From positions 8,006,541-8,070,540 of the forward strand of contig JAGGNK010008670.1 in the NCBI GenBank assembly GCA_017590115.1: a DNA stretch of 64,000 bases. The letters are read 5' to 3'. This document shows positions 25,036 through 38,889 of the stretch, in pieces. Under the pieces are notes generated by a model. It ran no database searches, was not told the DNA's origin, and saw only the letters and a program-made list of their open reading frames with translations. Source of the DNA: Montifringilla adamsi (lineage: Eukaryota; Chordata; Aves; Passeriformes; Passeridae). The stretch's first letter is position 1, and every line of letters begins with the position of its first letter. A program made the position numbers and the translations under genes.

Positions 25036-26469
25036 GAAGGGTCTCCATTTAGGTCAGCTCAAGGAGCACTGACTAGGCTGGTGTAAAAAACAATCTTTCC
25101 ATGGAAAATGCCAGGCAGAAGCAAATGAGAGCACATGGTAATGGAGTTTGATCTGTTGGACCTTAAGATGGTGAGTGAATGCAATTCAACAGAATAGAGG
25201 AAGCATAATTTTCAGTCCTTATATATATGATGGAGAGAGAAAAAAAAACCAAACAGGGAGAAAGAGAGATAAGCTTGGGCTTCATTATTCCTTTCTGGAA
25301 TTTTAAACTTTTCTTAAGGTAATGAAACTAAAAGTTGTGTTATGAAGTTCAGTTAATGTAGCAGAAGGTAAATTCCACTGCTGAATTGAATCTCAGGCTC
25401 ATCCAGAGCTGACAAAACGAGAAATGCAAGGTACATTTGAGGTGGCCCCATTAAGGAGAGTGGATTGAATAGAGACCAATAAATAGAACAAAGCTTCAAA
25501 AAGACAGCAAAGCTTTATACAGTTGCAGAAAGAAACTGATTTCAGAAATCATTTGCTATCATGAACTGGAAGTACCAAATATAATCACAGTAGGAAAAAA
25601 AAAAAAAAAAAGATTGCATTTTCATCTAGAACAAAACAACTTCAGTAATTATATGTGTGGGCATTTCTTGCTAAGACTACAATCTGGATTTCATTCTTCA
25701 ATAGAAGTATGCCAGATGAAAGGAAACAACTTATTTAAAATTGCCCAGACAAGAATTACCAGTTTGACTCACTGACAGATTTATGTATTTTCAGCCTACA
25801 TTTTTTCCTATATCTCTTTTTCGAAAGGCTGTTCTTCTGTTGCCATAGAGACCATTTCTTTTCACTTCCACAGGGTCTGTTCTGGGGGATCACTACTGCA
25901 GCTTCCCAGGCCACTCTGCCCAGGAGTAGCCAAGGGAAAACAGTAAAGCAGCACATCTGCAGCCACACAATGCAATTCTGCTGGTAGCAGAAATATTTCC
26001 ATTTTTTTTACCACAAAGCTGGTGTGTAATTGGAAGGATGAGCTACAGCCACCCACCACATGGAAATGTGGGCGTTCATCACGACTGCCACATCTACCAG
26101 GAAGTTTTCTCGTCATTTAAAGGGATCTGTCACATCAATCAAACTCCTGAATTTACTTTTTCCCTGGCTCAGCTGTGATGGATGTCATTAGAAATAATGG
26201 GAAAACACAAAGGACTGACTTTCGCTTGACTCCATCACCAATAACCCTGAGCCTGCACACCTGGGGGAGCTGTTCGCCCGGCAGCAGCGAGGGCCGGAGC
26301 AGGTTTGAGCAGCGACGCCCATAAAGGCCATGAAGGAAATGTCTGTCCCAGGACAGGCCCTGGCCAGCCTCGGGCTCTCCTGGGTTTCACTTCAGTCGGG
26401 GGCGCTTCCAAAGCCGTCAGGAGAAGGGAGCAGGCCCTGTCTCAGGACCGCAGCAGGTCCCAGTGCACA
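25036..26469. other. Intergenic DNA upstream of RFC4
   Basis: AT-rich and non-coding, with a poly-A run near 25595. GC content rises from about 26260 into the RFC4 CpG island. No separate gene is recognised. Confidence 0.65.
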
Positions 26470-26651
26470 GAAAGACCCCTCATCCGCTTACTCTTACGCA
26501 GCGCTTCTTTTAGGGGGGTCTTTTTGTCCTTCTTTTCACGCCCGGGGGAGGGGCGTTTGTGAGGCCGCCCTCAGGGGCCGCCCGCTTCGCGCCCGCGGCG
26601 CGCGCTGCCCCCCTCACCCCCGCCCCTTCAGGTACGGGAGCGCGCGCAGCG

Positions 26652-26659
26652 TGACGTCA
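26652..26659 (+). promoter_or_regulatory. CRE/ATF site
   Basis: Perfect palindromic TGACGTCA, the CREB/ATF consensus, in the RFC4 CpG island about 190 bp before the start codon. Confidence 0.75.
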
Positions 26660-26699
26660 GTGCCCGCCCCCCTCCACGGCAGCGCCGCCGCACTCTGTG

Positions 26700-26704
26700 A
26701 TTGG
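26700..26704 (-). promoter_or_regulatory. Inverted CCAAT box (NF-Y type)
   Basis: ATTGG within TGTGATTGGCT, followed by a GC-rich stretch. An inverted CCAAT box at this distance from the start is common in TATA-less cell-cycle promoters. Confidence 0.65.
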
Positions 26705-26747
26705 CTCTCGGCGGGCGGAAGCGGCTCCGCCTCCGTGCGCGGGCGGG

Positions 26748-26758
26748 TTGGCGGGAAA
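26748..26758 (+). promoter_or_regulatory. E2F-type site
   Basis: TTGGCGGGAAA matches the E2F consensus core (GGCGGGAA) and lies about 85 bp before the RFC4 start codon. It fits S-phase induction of a clamp-loader subunit. Confidence 0.7.
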
Positions 26759-26841
26759 GGCCGGCGGGGCCTGAGGGGTCTGTGGCTGACGGGACCGTGA
26801 GGGGCCCGGCCCGGTACAGCCCGGCACGGCCCGGCACAGCC

Positions 26842-29800
26842 ATGCAGGCCTTCCTCAAGGGCCCGGCCTCTATCAGCACCAAACCCGTCGCTGCCAAGGA
26901 AAAGAACGCGGCTGGGAGCAGCGGGGAGGGCAAGAGGACCAAACCCATCCCCTGGGTGGAGAAATAGTAAGGGATGCTCTGGGGCAGTGGGGCGCTGGCC
27001 GTGAGGGGAGAGCTTGGCTCTGGAGGGTGTAGAGAGGTACTTGGTGCATAGCAAAAGGGGGTCGCAGGTGTGGGTGTCCCCAGCAGGGAGAAGAGCTTAA
27101 CTTTCCCTGTTAAGGGGGAACTCCAGGACTGGGAGGGGCTGTAAGTGCCCTTTGTGGCTGGTACCGAGCGGGAATCTTGGCCATGTCAAGCGGAGCTGTT
27201 TCATCGCTGTGTTTTGGTGCATGGATGCATTTAATGCTTTGGTTTTTTGAGAAGCCTTTATCACAGAGTGGTAAAATATTGCAGTTCTGCTTTTAAACCC
27301 ATCTCAGACAGGTGTTTACAACAGAAAAAGGCAAACAGCTTCCTGAGGAATTAGATCACTAGTAGAGGCCAGAGGCATTAGACTTCCTGTTGTGATTTTG
27401 ATTTCAGCTACAAAATTCACTGTAATTCTTCAGTGCCTGATGTAATCAGAAGGGGAAATGTTGGTTGTTTTTTTTTTCTCAATTTCAGCTTCTCTCTGAA
27501 ACTTTGTTAGCTAATAAATTTTATTTAATGTCTTTTTATTTAGTCGTCCCAAAAATGTGGATGAAGTTGCATTCCAGGATGAAGTTGTAGCTGTGCTGAA
27601 GAAGTCCCTGGAAGGTGCTGATGTGAGTGTAATGACAACATCTACCTAATCAGCATTTTTAGAGAGACACTTGAGTCTGTGGTAACAAAAATTTCTCTTT
27701 TCCCACTGAGCAATGATTGTTTTTACACTAGTACTTCATGAACAGGCTAAGTGACTTCCTCGTGACATATCCTGTGTGATATCCTGTTGTGGTACATGTG
27801 TAAAGCTTCTTGTATTCCTAATCCTCTGAACACTGTAGAATTGTAAGTTCCATGATGCAGTTTGGAATTTTTCTAGAATAGGTCAAATAGTAAACTTCTT
27901 GTTAATAGTTTCAAACCTGGAAAAGCTTTTGTTGTCTCCACTCTGCTACTCCTCTAGCACTTGTGACATTCATGTTTAAGACAAGAGGAGAAAGTTTTTC
28001 TTTCACAGACAAGTCTGAATTGCCAGTCACTCTTAAACATTTCTAGTGATCTGTCAGTGCTTCTGTGAAACTGCTGAACACTAAAAATTTTGGTTGATGA
28101 GAGAAATTTAATTTATAAGTGCCAGATCTACTGCTTGGATAGTGATTCCCAAACTTTTTAGGTTAAAGTTTCCAAGTGAGTCTCTTTGGCTTTAAAAAGG
28201 TAAATATGACAGTTGCAGGGTTGGCCTGTGTGTCCTAAGAGAGTAGATGAGCAGAGCATTTGTAGTTGCATTTGTTTACTTGCATGTGCTTTTGGGTAAA
28301 AATGTAGTAAATATTTGGTATGTTTGATGGTTATTTCTTCCAAAGCAGCTGATGTGGACGTGAAGGGGCTGAAGGGAGAAATAAAATACCTAGCCAAGAG
28401 ATGGCTCTGCTTTTTTCCAAATCTGAACAATTCCTTCTTTTGTACATACTGAGACTTTTTTTCCTCCTCACGCAGGACAATCCCACTTGTGCTTCAAGAG
28501 CTGTCTGTTTTCATGGGCTGCAGTTTTGCTTTGCTCTGCAGTGATAAGAGTCTGTCTATCTCTGAAAATAATAATTTAATCAAAGCTTGCAAAACAGACT
28601 TACCTTATTTGTCTGAGCGTATGAAGCCAAAATCAATCAGGTACAACACAACTGCAAAAGATTTGTGCTTCTTTCTTTAGCTCCTTTCTCCCTTCAGTTT
28701 GCTTTGAGAATGCTCTTGTAACGTGACCTTGTCTGGTAATGTTGTACCCCAGAAATCTGTGTTTCAGCAGCAATGCTGCTGGATCACAGTATTTATAGAG
28801 TTGAGGTAATTAGGAAGGAACTGTTAACAGCAAAGGAGAAATGAGCTGCTGCCACCTATTCTGTCTGGACATATCAGTTGTGTAACATTGCTTAGGTGAT
28901 GGGTTGGGAAGTTCTATTTTGAGCAACAGTTATTTAAAACCCTACAGCTTGTGGATCAGCAGTGTTTCTTGGATTCTGAGCCTAGTGCACTTGTGTTGAC
29001 TTTTGGCCTCCTGAGCTGGAAAGGCAAATTATAATTCCTCCTTATGGTTAGAGGCTCTGTATTTCGCCATAGCTACCCAAACTCAGCAAGGCATTTGAGA
29101 ACAAAATCATGCAAGTACTTTAAATTTTTTTTTTAATTTAGGCGTTTTTATTAGTTTATTGAAAGGACTCATTCTGTCAAACAAGCAAAAGTGTAATTGA
29201 ACTCTGAGGTGGCTAGTACTTACTCCAGTAAGTACACATTAGTGCAGAGGTTCTTACTGAGTTTGGTGATCTGGTGAGATCAAAGAAACAGCTGTGACAA
29301 TGCTGTAGGTCTGGGTAATGTGCTTTATTTAAACCACAATGTTGGAAATGGAAAGTCAGTCCTCTGTTGATTGGCCTGCGTTTGTGGGCCTTGATTTGGG
29401 AGCTGCTAAATGGAGCAGGACTTGTAACTCCCTATAACTAATACAGGACTTGTAACTCCCTGTAGCCAATGTACCTCCATCTGTAAGAGCACACATCATC
29501 CTGTTGTAAACTGGGGACAGCAGAGTCCAAGGGAGTTTGAACTGGAGAAATTGATTTCTGTCTGCAAGGAGTGTTGATTTGTTGTTTTTGGCAAAGAAAC
29601 TGAAAACGGTCATGGTATTCTTTAGTTTTCATTTGCTTCATGATACCCTAATAAATGAAAAGAGAGTGTAGGATTATCATTGCAATTTACATCTTCACTT
29701 GTACTGAAACTTCTGGAAAAGCATCTGAGATTTGCACTATATGAGGTAGCTTTCCCAGGAGCAGAGTGATGCCTGCAGGTATCCTGCTTGGTCCTGGCAA

Positions 29801-32800
29801 GCATGGAAAAACGGATAACCAGATCAGGTTGCAGTTTATTTTAAAATACTGCCACAGTTACATAAAGGATTAGGTTGTGCTTGGTGAAAAGTGGTGTAAA
29901 TACTTCAGTGAGAAACCAGCATAAATGAGGTTGAAACAGAAACAGTGATAAAGTTGTGGTGTAATGGAATTAGGAAACATTCTAATTAAAACCTTTTACT
30001 TGCTTATGTCTTTTTCGAGGACAGTAGTGTATGAATTAGCACAGAGGCATGAAATTATGAATCTCCTCACAAACATCTACCCTTGCAATGTGCCAGCCTA
30101 GCACAGAGGTTGGTGAATTTTCAGCTGTCATTCAGTACGCTTTTCATCCCTCTGGCTGTCACAAAAGAGGGGGATAATATTATTGTGGTATCTAAACTTG
30201 AAAAGGTGTTTGTTAGTAGGGGGTGATGTTTGCTTATTAGTAATTAGAGAAACGAGCAACAATTGAGCAGGCAAAACTTGAAATTCATTTATTTACTAGA
30301 AATTGATTGAAAATTGAAATTCTTCTATCTCTGCTTTTGGGTACATACACAGTTGAGTCTGTGCACTGTGTCTTGTCTTAGTTGTTAAAATAGAACATTT
30401 GTTACCAAACTGATTGTCTCTGTTTCATTTTCTGATTATGGGTTGTGTATTCCTGCATTTTTCTCTGTTCTTTGAATGGTTTTGATTTTGCTGTTCCCAT
30501 TCTGTCTGCATTACATGCTATATTCAGCATAGAATTCTCTAATCTAATTTTAGTTTACTCTTTAAAAATAGAATGCTTATTAAGGGCTAGAAATCAAGTC
30601 AGACTGAGAGGTTTGTCTTTTTGCTATTGGTTGGAGGGAACTTTTGGATTCTTGTTTTAAGAATGTAGAAGTGGAACATCCCTATTGTCAAAACAGCAGT
30701 TTTAAAGTGATAGTTTATAAAAGTGATTGCTTGAAGTAGTAATATAGAAAACTATCACTCCTATGTCAGCTGGAAAGCGTCTTGATTTTAGCCAAAATTC
30801 AGTCATGGCTTATACAAATTTTGTTTATGCCAGCTTTGTTCTTTGTGTTGCTCAGGTGTATTTATGAAGATCAGTCATACTCCCTCTCAGCTTTTGTTTT
30901 GCTGAGCTGACTAAATCAAACTCTTCTAAATCAAACTCTTCAAAAAGTCACTTCTCATAAGATAGGCTTTTCACTTCTTTAATCACTTCTCCCAGTTTGG
31001 GTTCATTATCCTTGTCTAAGGATGACTTGAACTGTGTGCAGCTCATTACCTGTTAGTATTAATAATTTACATCTGCATTAAAAGTGCACAATTCAGACCA
31101 CCATGTTACACAGACTTATACTGCTCCTCTGACAGACAAAACAAAACCAGCTGATGTTTCATTCCACCTAATGAATTTCTGATATTTAGCAGATACTTTG
31201 TCATGTTCTCAAATTGAGAGATATTTTTGCTTTGTGCTGCTAAATGTCATCCTAAAATTATTGCTGCAGTCTTTGCTGTGCTCCTCTGATCTTCCTGTGT
31301 CAGCATATCTCCTTAATGCAATTGTATTTTTCATGCTGAGGTCGTTAATTAAATTTTTTTAAAGATCAATTAACCTAATTTATTTGTGAAATGCCAGTGC
31401 TCTCCTTTGAAAACTCCTTGGATGGGTGCAGGAGTTTGCCAGGGCTGTGCAGTGCAGGGAGTTGGTGGCGCTGTCCCCGCGGTCGCTGTGGGGCTGTGGC
31501 AGCCCTGCCCTCGCTGCAGAGCAGCTGGTGGCAGCACAGAACCCTCAGCCTGGCTGGACAAGGCAGGCTGGGGAGCTGAGAAAGCAAAGGATGCTTTCAT
31601 CTGCACTGCTGCTATTACCCAGGCTGTTTAAGGCCGTTCTTGGATAGATTTGGGTGTCACTGCAATCAGAACAGTAGGCTCTGTAGGCTGTAGTGATCTC
31701 AGACATGCCCTGGAGTGTATATATAAAAATAAATATAGATTGGAATATCAGTTTGGATAAAACATGGGATGGTGCCACCAAATAACACTTGTTCATGTTG
31801 TGCTATAAATGGCAATTGTTTGTCCTCCTTTAAAGACCAGAAGAGAAAGGCTTGCCATTATTTACTGTGAGGAATAGTTTCTGTTCTGTTAGGTGCTCAG
31901 ATTATCAGTAGGTTTTCCTGTTAGTGGATTTTTTTTAATTTCCTTTTCTTACAAATGATGTGTTGCTGTTTCAGCTTCCCAATCTGTTGTTCTATGGCCC
32001 ACCTGGAACTGGAAAGACTTCCACTATTTTAGCAGCTGCTAGAGAACTGTTTGGGTAAGCTGGAATCAAGTAATCAACTGTCACAGGTCTCCTAATCATG
32101 TGATGAAGTGCCTCTGGTCATAGCCTGCTCTTAGGTAGTTCCCAGCACTTTTTCAGTAATATCTTCATATTCTAATTCAACTCTAACATAAGATTTCTTT
32201 CTCATTTGTCACATCACAAGTCACCAATTCCTATTAAGTACGGACTCCAGACTGGCAGCCATGTAACCCCCTAGCAAAGACTATGGAAGAAATATGGTTT
32301 GCATATGATTTACTGAACTCTGTAAAGGAATTTTTATGGTTTATTTAGTAAGTTGTTAGCTACACATAGATCTCAAAGTGCTTCATAAAATGTCTGACTT
32401 TTAATCTCTCTGTTATGCACCATTGAATTGTGTCTGGAAAGTAGTGTTGGGACTCAGACTAAAATTCAGCTTGTATACATTAATTAACTCAGTTGTAACA
32501 CTTGAGAGTTTTTGAATAGCAAATTCAGTGATCTATAAGCAAAAGATGGATGAGAAGGTGGTTTGATGTTTTGATCAAATGTAATGCTGAATTTAATACC
32601 TCCCCCATCCCATTTGTCATTTTTAATCTTTGACTCACTGTTTTTTCGGAGAGAACCACTTCTGCTTTAGTAGGAGGAAGACAACTCCACATTGTGAGTC
32701 CATTTTAATTCCCAGGATTTAAAATCCAGTGTATTAATTGTTGGTTTGTTTCTTTAAATGGAATATAGTACTGCAGGTGAATACTGCATGTCTTCTACTT

Positions 32801-35800
32801 TCTGGATACTTCATTCTGCTAGTACTTCTAATGAGTGTATTGTGGCATTTTAATTGCTATTTCACATTGCTCACGGGCTGCAAGAAAAAGGCATATAACA
32901 TAGTGCTCTGAACATACGAAGCCAACTTCCTACTTTTTTCTTTTTTCCTGGTTAACTGATATAATTTTATACTTCATTGTTTTCAGTAGCCTGGGAGGAG
33001 ATTCTAAAAATATCTAATGGAAATTCATACTTAACGCTTTATGATCTCAACTTAAGTATCTTTTAACAATGTTATTTAGTAATGCTGATAAAAATAAACC
33101 CTGCCATTCAAAACAGCCAGAAGGGTTGTTGTTCTATTTTATAACACATCTTTACAAGGGTTAGCAGCTAACGTGTTGCAATAAAAATTTTGCAGGCCTG
33201 ATTTATTCCGGCAGAGAGTCCTTGAGTTAAATGCTTCTGATGAGCGTGGGATACAAGTGATTCGGGAAAAAGTGAAGGCTTTTGCTCAGCTAACGGCGTC
33301 TGGAAGCCGTTCAGAGTAAGTGCTGGATCAAACCCCTCCTGCTTAGGACAAAGCATGTGGTTGTTTTTGTTTCTAATATAAATGATGGGTCAGCACTGCC
33401 CAGAAATTGGCAACACACAGTGCTTTGGCTGAGCTTTTACTTAGTGGAATTTCACATTGGGAGTTTAAATACCCAGGAGGATTTTTACTGTTGCTGTTAG
33501 CATTGGAGGCAGACAGCAAAAACTCCACAAGGCCAAGACTTCTGGGTTTGGGCACATCTTGTTGCCTTTGCTGATGTTGTCTGACTACCACAGAAAAATT
33601 TCTTTAGGTAAATTGTGCCAGAAGTTACTTCCCTAGTCCTTCTAATCTGCAGGAATTTCTACAGCACGGGGTTGGTTTCGAAAAGGATTCTGGTGTGAGG
33701 TGATGGGAAGCTCAGTGCAGGTCAAGCCATGTGTATGGACTGTGGAAAGCAGCAGGAAGAAACTGCATGTCAAGACAGCCTGACTGATTCCAATACAGTG
33801 TTGTGTACTGGAATCAGTCTGTTGAGTATTCTTGGGAGTTTAGGGAATTAGGAAGCCTGTTAAAAGAAGAGCTACATAAGGTGTTAAAAGAAGCATCTTA
33901 CAGTAAGAGTATGTGTTTTAGAGGACTTCCGCAGTATTCAAGTGTTGGTCTTTTTTTGGGAACTCAGTCCCTGCCTTTATTACAAATATTAGTCTTTTAT
34001 CTAAAAATTATTTTAAAAATATTGAACCTCTGAATCTGTCCTATTTTTCAAAGATACATGGTTAAGTAAAATATTACTTGATATTTGCGGTGATTTTTCT
34101 GTGTATGTTTTTCATTTTTTCCCCCTTTGTCTGTACATTTCATGTCTGCTGAATAACAGATTTCTAATTTTCAGTGGTAAAATGTGTCCTCCTTTTAAAA
34201 TTGTGATCCTGGATGAAGCAGACTCTATGACTTCAGCAGCCCAGGCAGCCTTAAGACGCACAATGGAAAAAGAATCTAAAACAACACGTTTCTGTCTTAT
34301 TTGTAACTACATCAGCAGGTATACCTGGAATTTGTTGCTTATTTGGATTTGCTCTCTGGTCTGTAGTCTCTTTTTTATTTTCCCTGCTTAGAAGTTGATA
34401 TCTAATTTTTCTAGTTTTCAGTTAATAGAGAGGTCACTATATGCATGCAAGCCTGAAACAATATTTATATTTCACTGTTAATTTTTATAATGTTGCAGTT
34501 TTAGGGTTATTTAAACCGTAAGGTTTTCTGCCTTCGTTAGCTTTCTCTGTGAGAACTTGACCAATGCATTTATTTACCCCTGTCCTTCCTTTCTTTCAGA
34601 ATAATTGAACCTTTAACATCTCGATGCTCCAAATTCCGCTTCAAGCCTTTGTCTGACAGTGTCCAACAGCAGAGGCTGTTGGATGTTTCTGAGAAGGAAC
34701 ATGTGAAAATCAGTAATGAGGTAACTTTTTGGTTGCCATGTAATTTTATTGCTTAATCCAGTGCATAATTGCACGGCAGCGAAAGAGGCCAAGTCAGCAT
34801 ACTTTTCCAGGCTGCTCAATTGTATGAAATAAAATATATAAACTCATTTATTCTCCTTCTGTAGATGGGATGAATTTTAAGTCGTCCTAAAACCAGAGAA
34901 ATATCCACCAGAGAAAACTGAAGCCAAACTGTAGGGCTTTTTGTTCTCTGCTGAGTGTACTGGCAGAGAACCATGCTTCGTTCTCAAGCTGCCAGCACAC
35001 ATTTGTGTTAATAGAGAAGTTGTTTTGTAACTTCTGTGTTGTGCTTGGCTCTGACAATCTGCTTTATGCACTACTTGGTGTTTTAAAGTAACTGCTGAAA
35101 AAGTGTATTAGATTTTAATGAGCAGTGAACATTTAACTTAGCATTTTCTGACATCATTTTTCAGGCAGTGTCATACCTGGTGAAAGTGTCAGAAGGGGAT
35201 TTAAGAAAAGCAATTACTTTTCTTCAAAGTGCCACTCGCCTAATGGGTGGGAAGGAGATCACAGAGAAGATAATCACTGAAATTGCTGGGGTAAGCTGTG
35301 CCTTACAGTTTCTCCTGGAATTACTCTGAAAAGCATTTTTCCTACCTCTATCTGCCATTGCTCAAAGTTTGGTTAAAAAATAGTTGTATACTCACTAGTA
35401 TTGCAGCATAGTAATGATGCACTATCTACCAGAATTTTAAAGACTGCCTGATTCTGTACACTTATTACATAGCAGGTTTCTAATAACTTCTTCTGTAAAT
35501 CATGGAAAACTGTAAAACAGTCTTATAATTCAAACTGAAGTTGAAATAATCTGCCCATAAGTGCAAACTGTGGGGTGTTTTTTTTTTTTTTTTTGTGAGA
35601 GAGTAGATTAGAACTTTTTTTGGTGTTTTTCTGTATGTGTGTTTATAAGTACAGATAATTGCAGTATTGGTTTGGAAGCACAGGGAAATGACTTTCAGTA
35701 GCAGCTCATTTTCAGCTTAATGTTCACAGTGACAGTGACAAGGATCTGCATGGATCCTGCTTTTTAATGAAACAGCACTGGTTTGTTCTAGAATGACATG

Positions 35801-38771
35801 GGTAATACTGAGAGGCACAGGAGAAACCTGAGAGAAAATGTGTTTAATAAAACTTGTGTGAAGGTGTTCCTATAGCAACACAACACCCCTGATGAAGGAA
35901 GAGGGAGATTAGGACTTGAGGAGCTGAAAAATAGATGGGCTTTAATGATGGACACACTTCCCATGAAGGTGCTGCCATCGTAGCTCATTGTAGGGGGTTG
36001 GGAGGTTTTGACTTTGATGAAACCAGAGGCAATTGCTGCTGTGCAGAGTTTACAGAACAATTTGAAACAATTTTCACAGTGAAGTCACTGTTGAGTTTTG
36101 TGTATCTGTAAACCAGCAGGTATCTGAATAGATATCAGACATCTGAAACCTGGCAGAAATTGACTGTAACAATAAGAAAGAGAAGCATGACATTCCATTG
36201 TTGAATGAATAATGCTTGTATAAATAAGGGAACCCAACTTTACATCTTCGTAAAAACTTGAAGTTCTTGGTCATTCACAACTTGCATGACTCTGGAGTGA
36301 TCTTAGTACAAAAGCTTCATAAAGAAGCTTTGAAACCAAACTGTCCAGGCACTCAACTGACAGGAATGACAATGAGTGAAGGGGGAAAGGGGCAGCTCTT
36401 CTCTGCACAGAGTGACATAATTACATCTGTCAACTTTTTTCCTTATGATTTATTGTCTGATCTTGTTGCATTGGGCATTTTTTGGATTCTGTTGGTTTGT
36501 CACTGGAAATAAAACCCATTTGCTGTGTTGTTTAGATGTAGAATGGTACAGAAACCATTGGCTGATCTAACTGTTGAAGAATGTTCTCCTCTTAGTCAGT
36601 GTCCTGAATAAGCAGTTGGATTTAGGAAGGTGACTTTGACAGTCTACTGTCGTGATATGGTTTTTGTTTTAATATTACTAGTAAAGGACAAATATCACAG
36701 CCTAGTTTTCACTTTTAAAATTTATTTAGTCTGTCACACATACTTGCTAGAAGTGGATGGGTGTGTAGAGGAATGAAATCCTGAAATGCCCTCTGCCATG
36801 AACAGTTTGTTACTGTAAGCATCAACACCAATTTTAAGTTTACAAAGTTGAAATTAATGTCACTTCTTGTTACAGGTCATCCCTAAAGAAACAATTGATG
36901 AACTGCTATTGGGCTGCCAGAGTGGTTCCTTTGAGAAACTGGAAAAACTGGCAAAGGTAAAGTTCTCTTAGTGCTTAGCCTGGGTATTTCTCTCAGTCAA
37001 GGCCCTGTGAATCCTTTGTTCCCAGGCTACAGCTGAGGAACATTTGGCCTCAGTCAGTTTGTGTGCACATTTGGGAAGTGTCTTTTACCAGTCAGGACTC
37101 CCAGCCTTTCCCTTCTGAGGAAGGGCTGTCAAAGTTGCAAATGAATTTCCCTAGCAATGTGACTCTGGCTTTCTCCTGGGTTAAACTGATGTAGATCTGT
37201 TCAGCTGAACACAAAAATAAGGTTGCACCAACGCTGTTTCTATTTTCATAAACTTCTCTCTCCCTAAATAGCTTCATTGACCATTGTTCTCAATACTTGA
37301 CATTTTTGTAATGGACACTACTTTTTTTTTTTTTTTTTTTTAAGCTGTCTTTAGTTGCCGTGGGTTTTATTTTATTAAAAAAGCTTTGGTCTTAAAGATC
37401 TCTCAATTCCTGAGACTAGCAATGACCACATGAAGAAAATCCTAGAGCAGGTGGCCCTTTAAAATGTGAAGGCTGTGAAACTGCCATCTGACGCTGTGGA
37501 TTCCAAGCCCTCCTAATTTTAGAATAGGATTGGACAGGTTCAGTGGAGGTTGTTAAATGTTTTAAATATCTCATTTAATTTCTGAGATGTAAATTGTCAG
37601 GAGCTGGAAGAATGTTTGGACAGAACTACTGCTCTGTGCCTGCCTTGCTCATGCAGCCTGTCACTGTCGGGCTGGGTGCAGGGCAGGGCTGTGCACAGGC
37701 TGCTGAATTGTCCTCTACAATGCACAAGTTCCATACTGAATTGCAGTGCAGTCTCTCAGTTCAGACAGAATTTTTCAAGATTATCTTTCCAGTTTGTGGT
37801 GTTTCTGCTGCTGAATTACTTCAATTTTCCTCTCTCCCTGTGCAGAATCTCATCAATGAGGGGTTTGCTGTTGCTCAGCTTGTAAACCAGCTGCATGACA
37901 CCATTGTGGAGAGCGAAGATTACAGCGACAAGCAGAAATCTGCCATGGTTGAGAAACTTGCAGTAAGTCTAGCCTGAGTAAAAAAAACCAAAACACATTA
38001 ATCTCTACAGGTTGATTTTTGTTTGCACAGTCTCTCCCAAGAAGTACATGGTGAGTTTTTGTTCTGAATGTTTCTTGGTAGAATGTGAACTTCTGTCCTG
38101 AGAAATTTCATGAGAAGGAATTGAAATCTAGTTAAGTGAATTATTATCCATATTATGTTGTTCTAGTGGATTCCATCAAGAGGTTTGTGGGTTTGGTTGT
38201 TTTGGGGTTTTTTTATATAATGTGGAAGGGAAAATTAAGATGAGAATAAGTCAGCACTTAAAATTAGGAGCTGCAAAATGGAAGTTTTTGTTCTGGTGAA
38301 TAAAATATGCCTTTCTAAAAAAAAGAGAAGATTCATTAACTTTTTCCATTTTTGATGAAGAAGGCAAGCCAGCTGTGGTGGAGGTTTTACCTAAATCACT
38401 GCAGCCAGGCAGGTGGTGTGGATGCCCTGCAGTGATGCTCCTGGCTTGCAGGGCCAGTGCCACACCCCTTTGTGTATGGAGCTTTCATGTGGTGGCCTCC
38501 TTTAGAGGGAGAGCTCATGGTTCCATTTGGAGGGGGATGTGATGTGGCTGCTGGAGAAATCTGTGCTGATTAAGAGAACAGCTGGCAACCTTCTTGTTCT
38601 CCACTGTACCCCAAGACACAGCTGCCTTGAGCATGGCCATTTTTAGAGGGTTTCCCTTCTCTGTTCCCTCTGCAGGAAGTGGACAAATCCCTGGCAGATG
38701 GTGCTGATGAATTCCTGCAGCTGATGAGTCTCTGTGCCCTTGTGATGCAGCAGCTCACACAGAACATCTGA
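26842..38771 (+). CDS. RFC4: Replication factor C subunit 4 (clamp loader)
   Basis: Small subunit of the RFC clamp loader, which opens PCNA and loads it on primer-template DNA in the nucleus. Ten coding exons join to 362 codons in one open frame: 26842-26966, 27544-27622, 31975-32054, 33196-33315, 34175-34318, 34600-34720, 35165-35290, 36876-36956, 37846-37962, 38676-38771, all with GT-AG introns. Walker A GPPGTGKT is at residues 76-83, Walker B ILDEAD at 146-151, the sensor-1 Asn in FCLICNY at 179, and the SRC arginine-finger motif at 190-192. The C-terminal collar domain follows. Human RFC4 has 363 residues and starts MQAFLKG, as here. The start has G at -3 and lies in the CpG island. All key residues are intact. 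It converges with EIF4A2, as in mammals. Confidence 0.98.
27623..31974 (+). other. RFC4: RFC4 intron 2 (largest intron)
   Basis: A 4.35-kb intron that separates the N-terminal exons from the Walker A exon. It contains a short tandem duplication (CAGGACTTGTAACTCCCT twice, about 29412-29464) and a GC-rich patch at about 31425-31580 with several CpG. No nested gene or snoRNA was recognised. Confidence 0.85.
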
Positions 38772-38863
38772 CTCCTCCAGCAGCCCTTTGTTCCAGGGGT
38801 GGCTGGGGCTCTCGGAGCAGGGACCTGTGTACTTTTGTACTGGTTTTTTGGGTTTTTTTTTGC

Positions 38864-38869
38864 AATAAA
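38864..38869 (+). terminator. RFC4: RFC4 polyadenylation signal
   Basis: Canonical AATAAA 93 bp after the RFC4 stop codon, followed by a G/T-containing stretch. The predicted 3' UTR is short, about 110-120 nt. Confidence 0.85.
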
Positions 38870-38889
38870 AGGACTGCACTGCAGTTGGA

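Larger units (their letters stand above)
26470..26990 (+). promoter_or_regulatory. RFC4: RFC4 CpG-island promoter
   Basis: Dense CpG island enclosing the RFC4 start codon (26842). No TATA box is visible. Sites in order are a perfect CRE, an inverted CCAAT box and an E2F-type site, a usual combination for a replication gene induced at G1/S. The transcription start probably lies between 26760 and 26835, but its exact base cannot be read from sequence. Confidence 0.8.

Noticed and set aside
1..26470. Search for ADIPOQ, expected near RFC4 by synteny
   Set aside because: No collagen Gly-X-Y run or C1q-like exon is present on either strand. It probably lies further left of the window.
34101..34391. 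96-codon frame containing ILDEAD
   Set aside because: It is RFC4 exon 5 (34175-34318) read through into both introns, not a separate gene.
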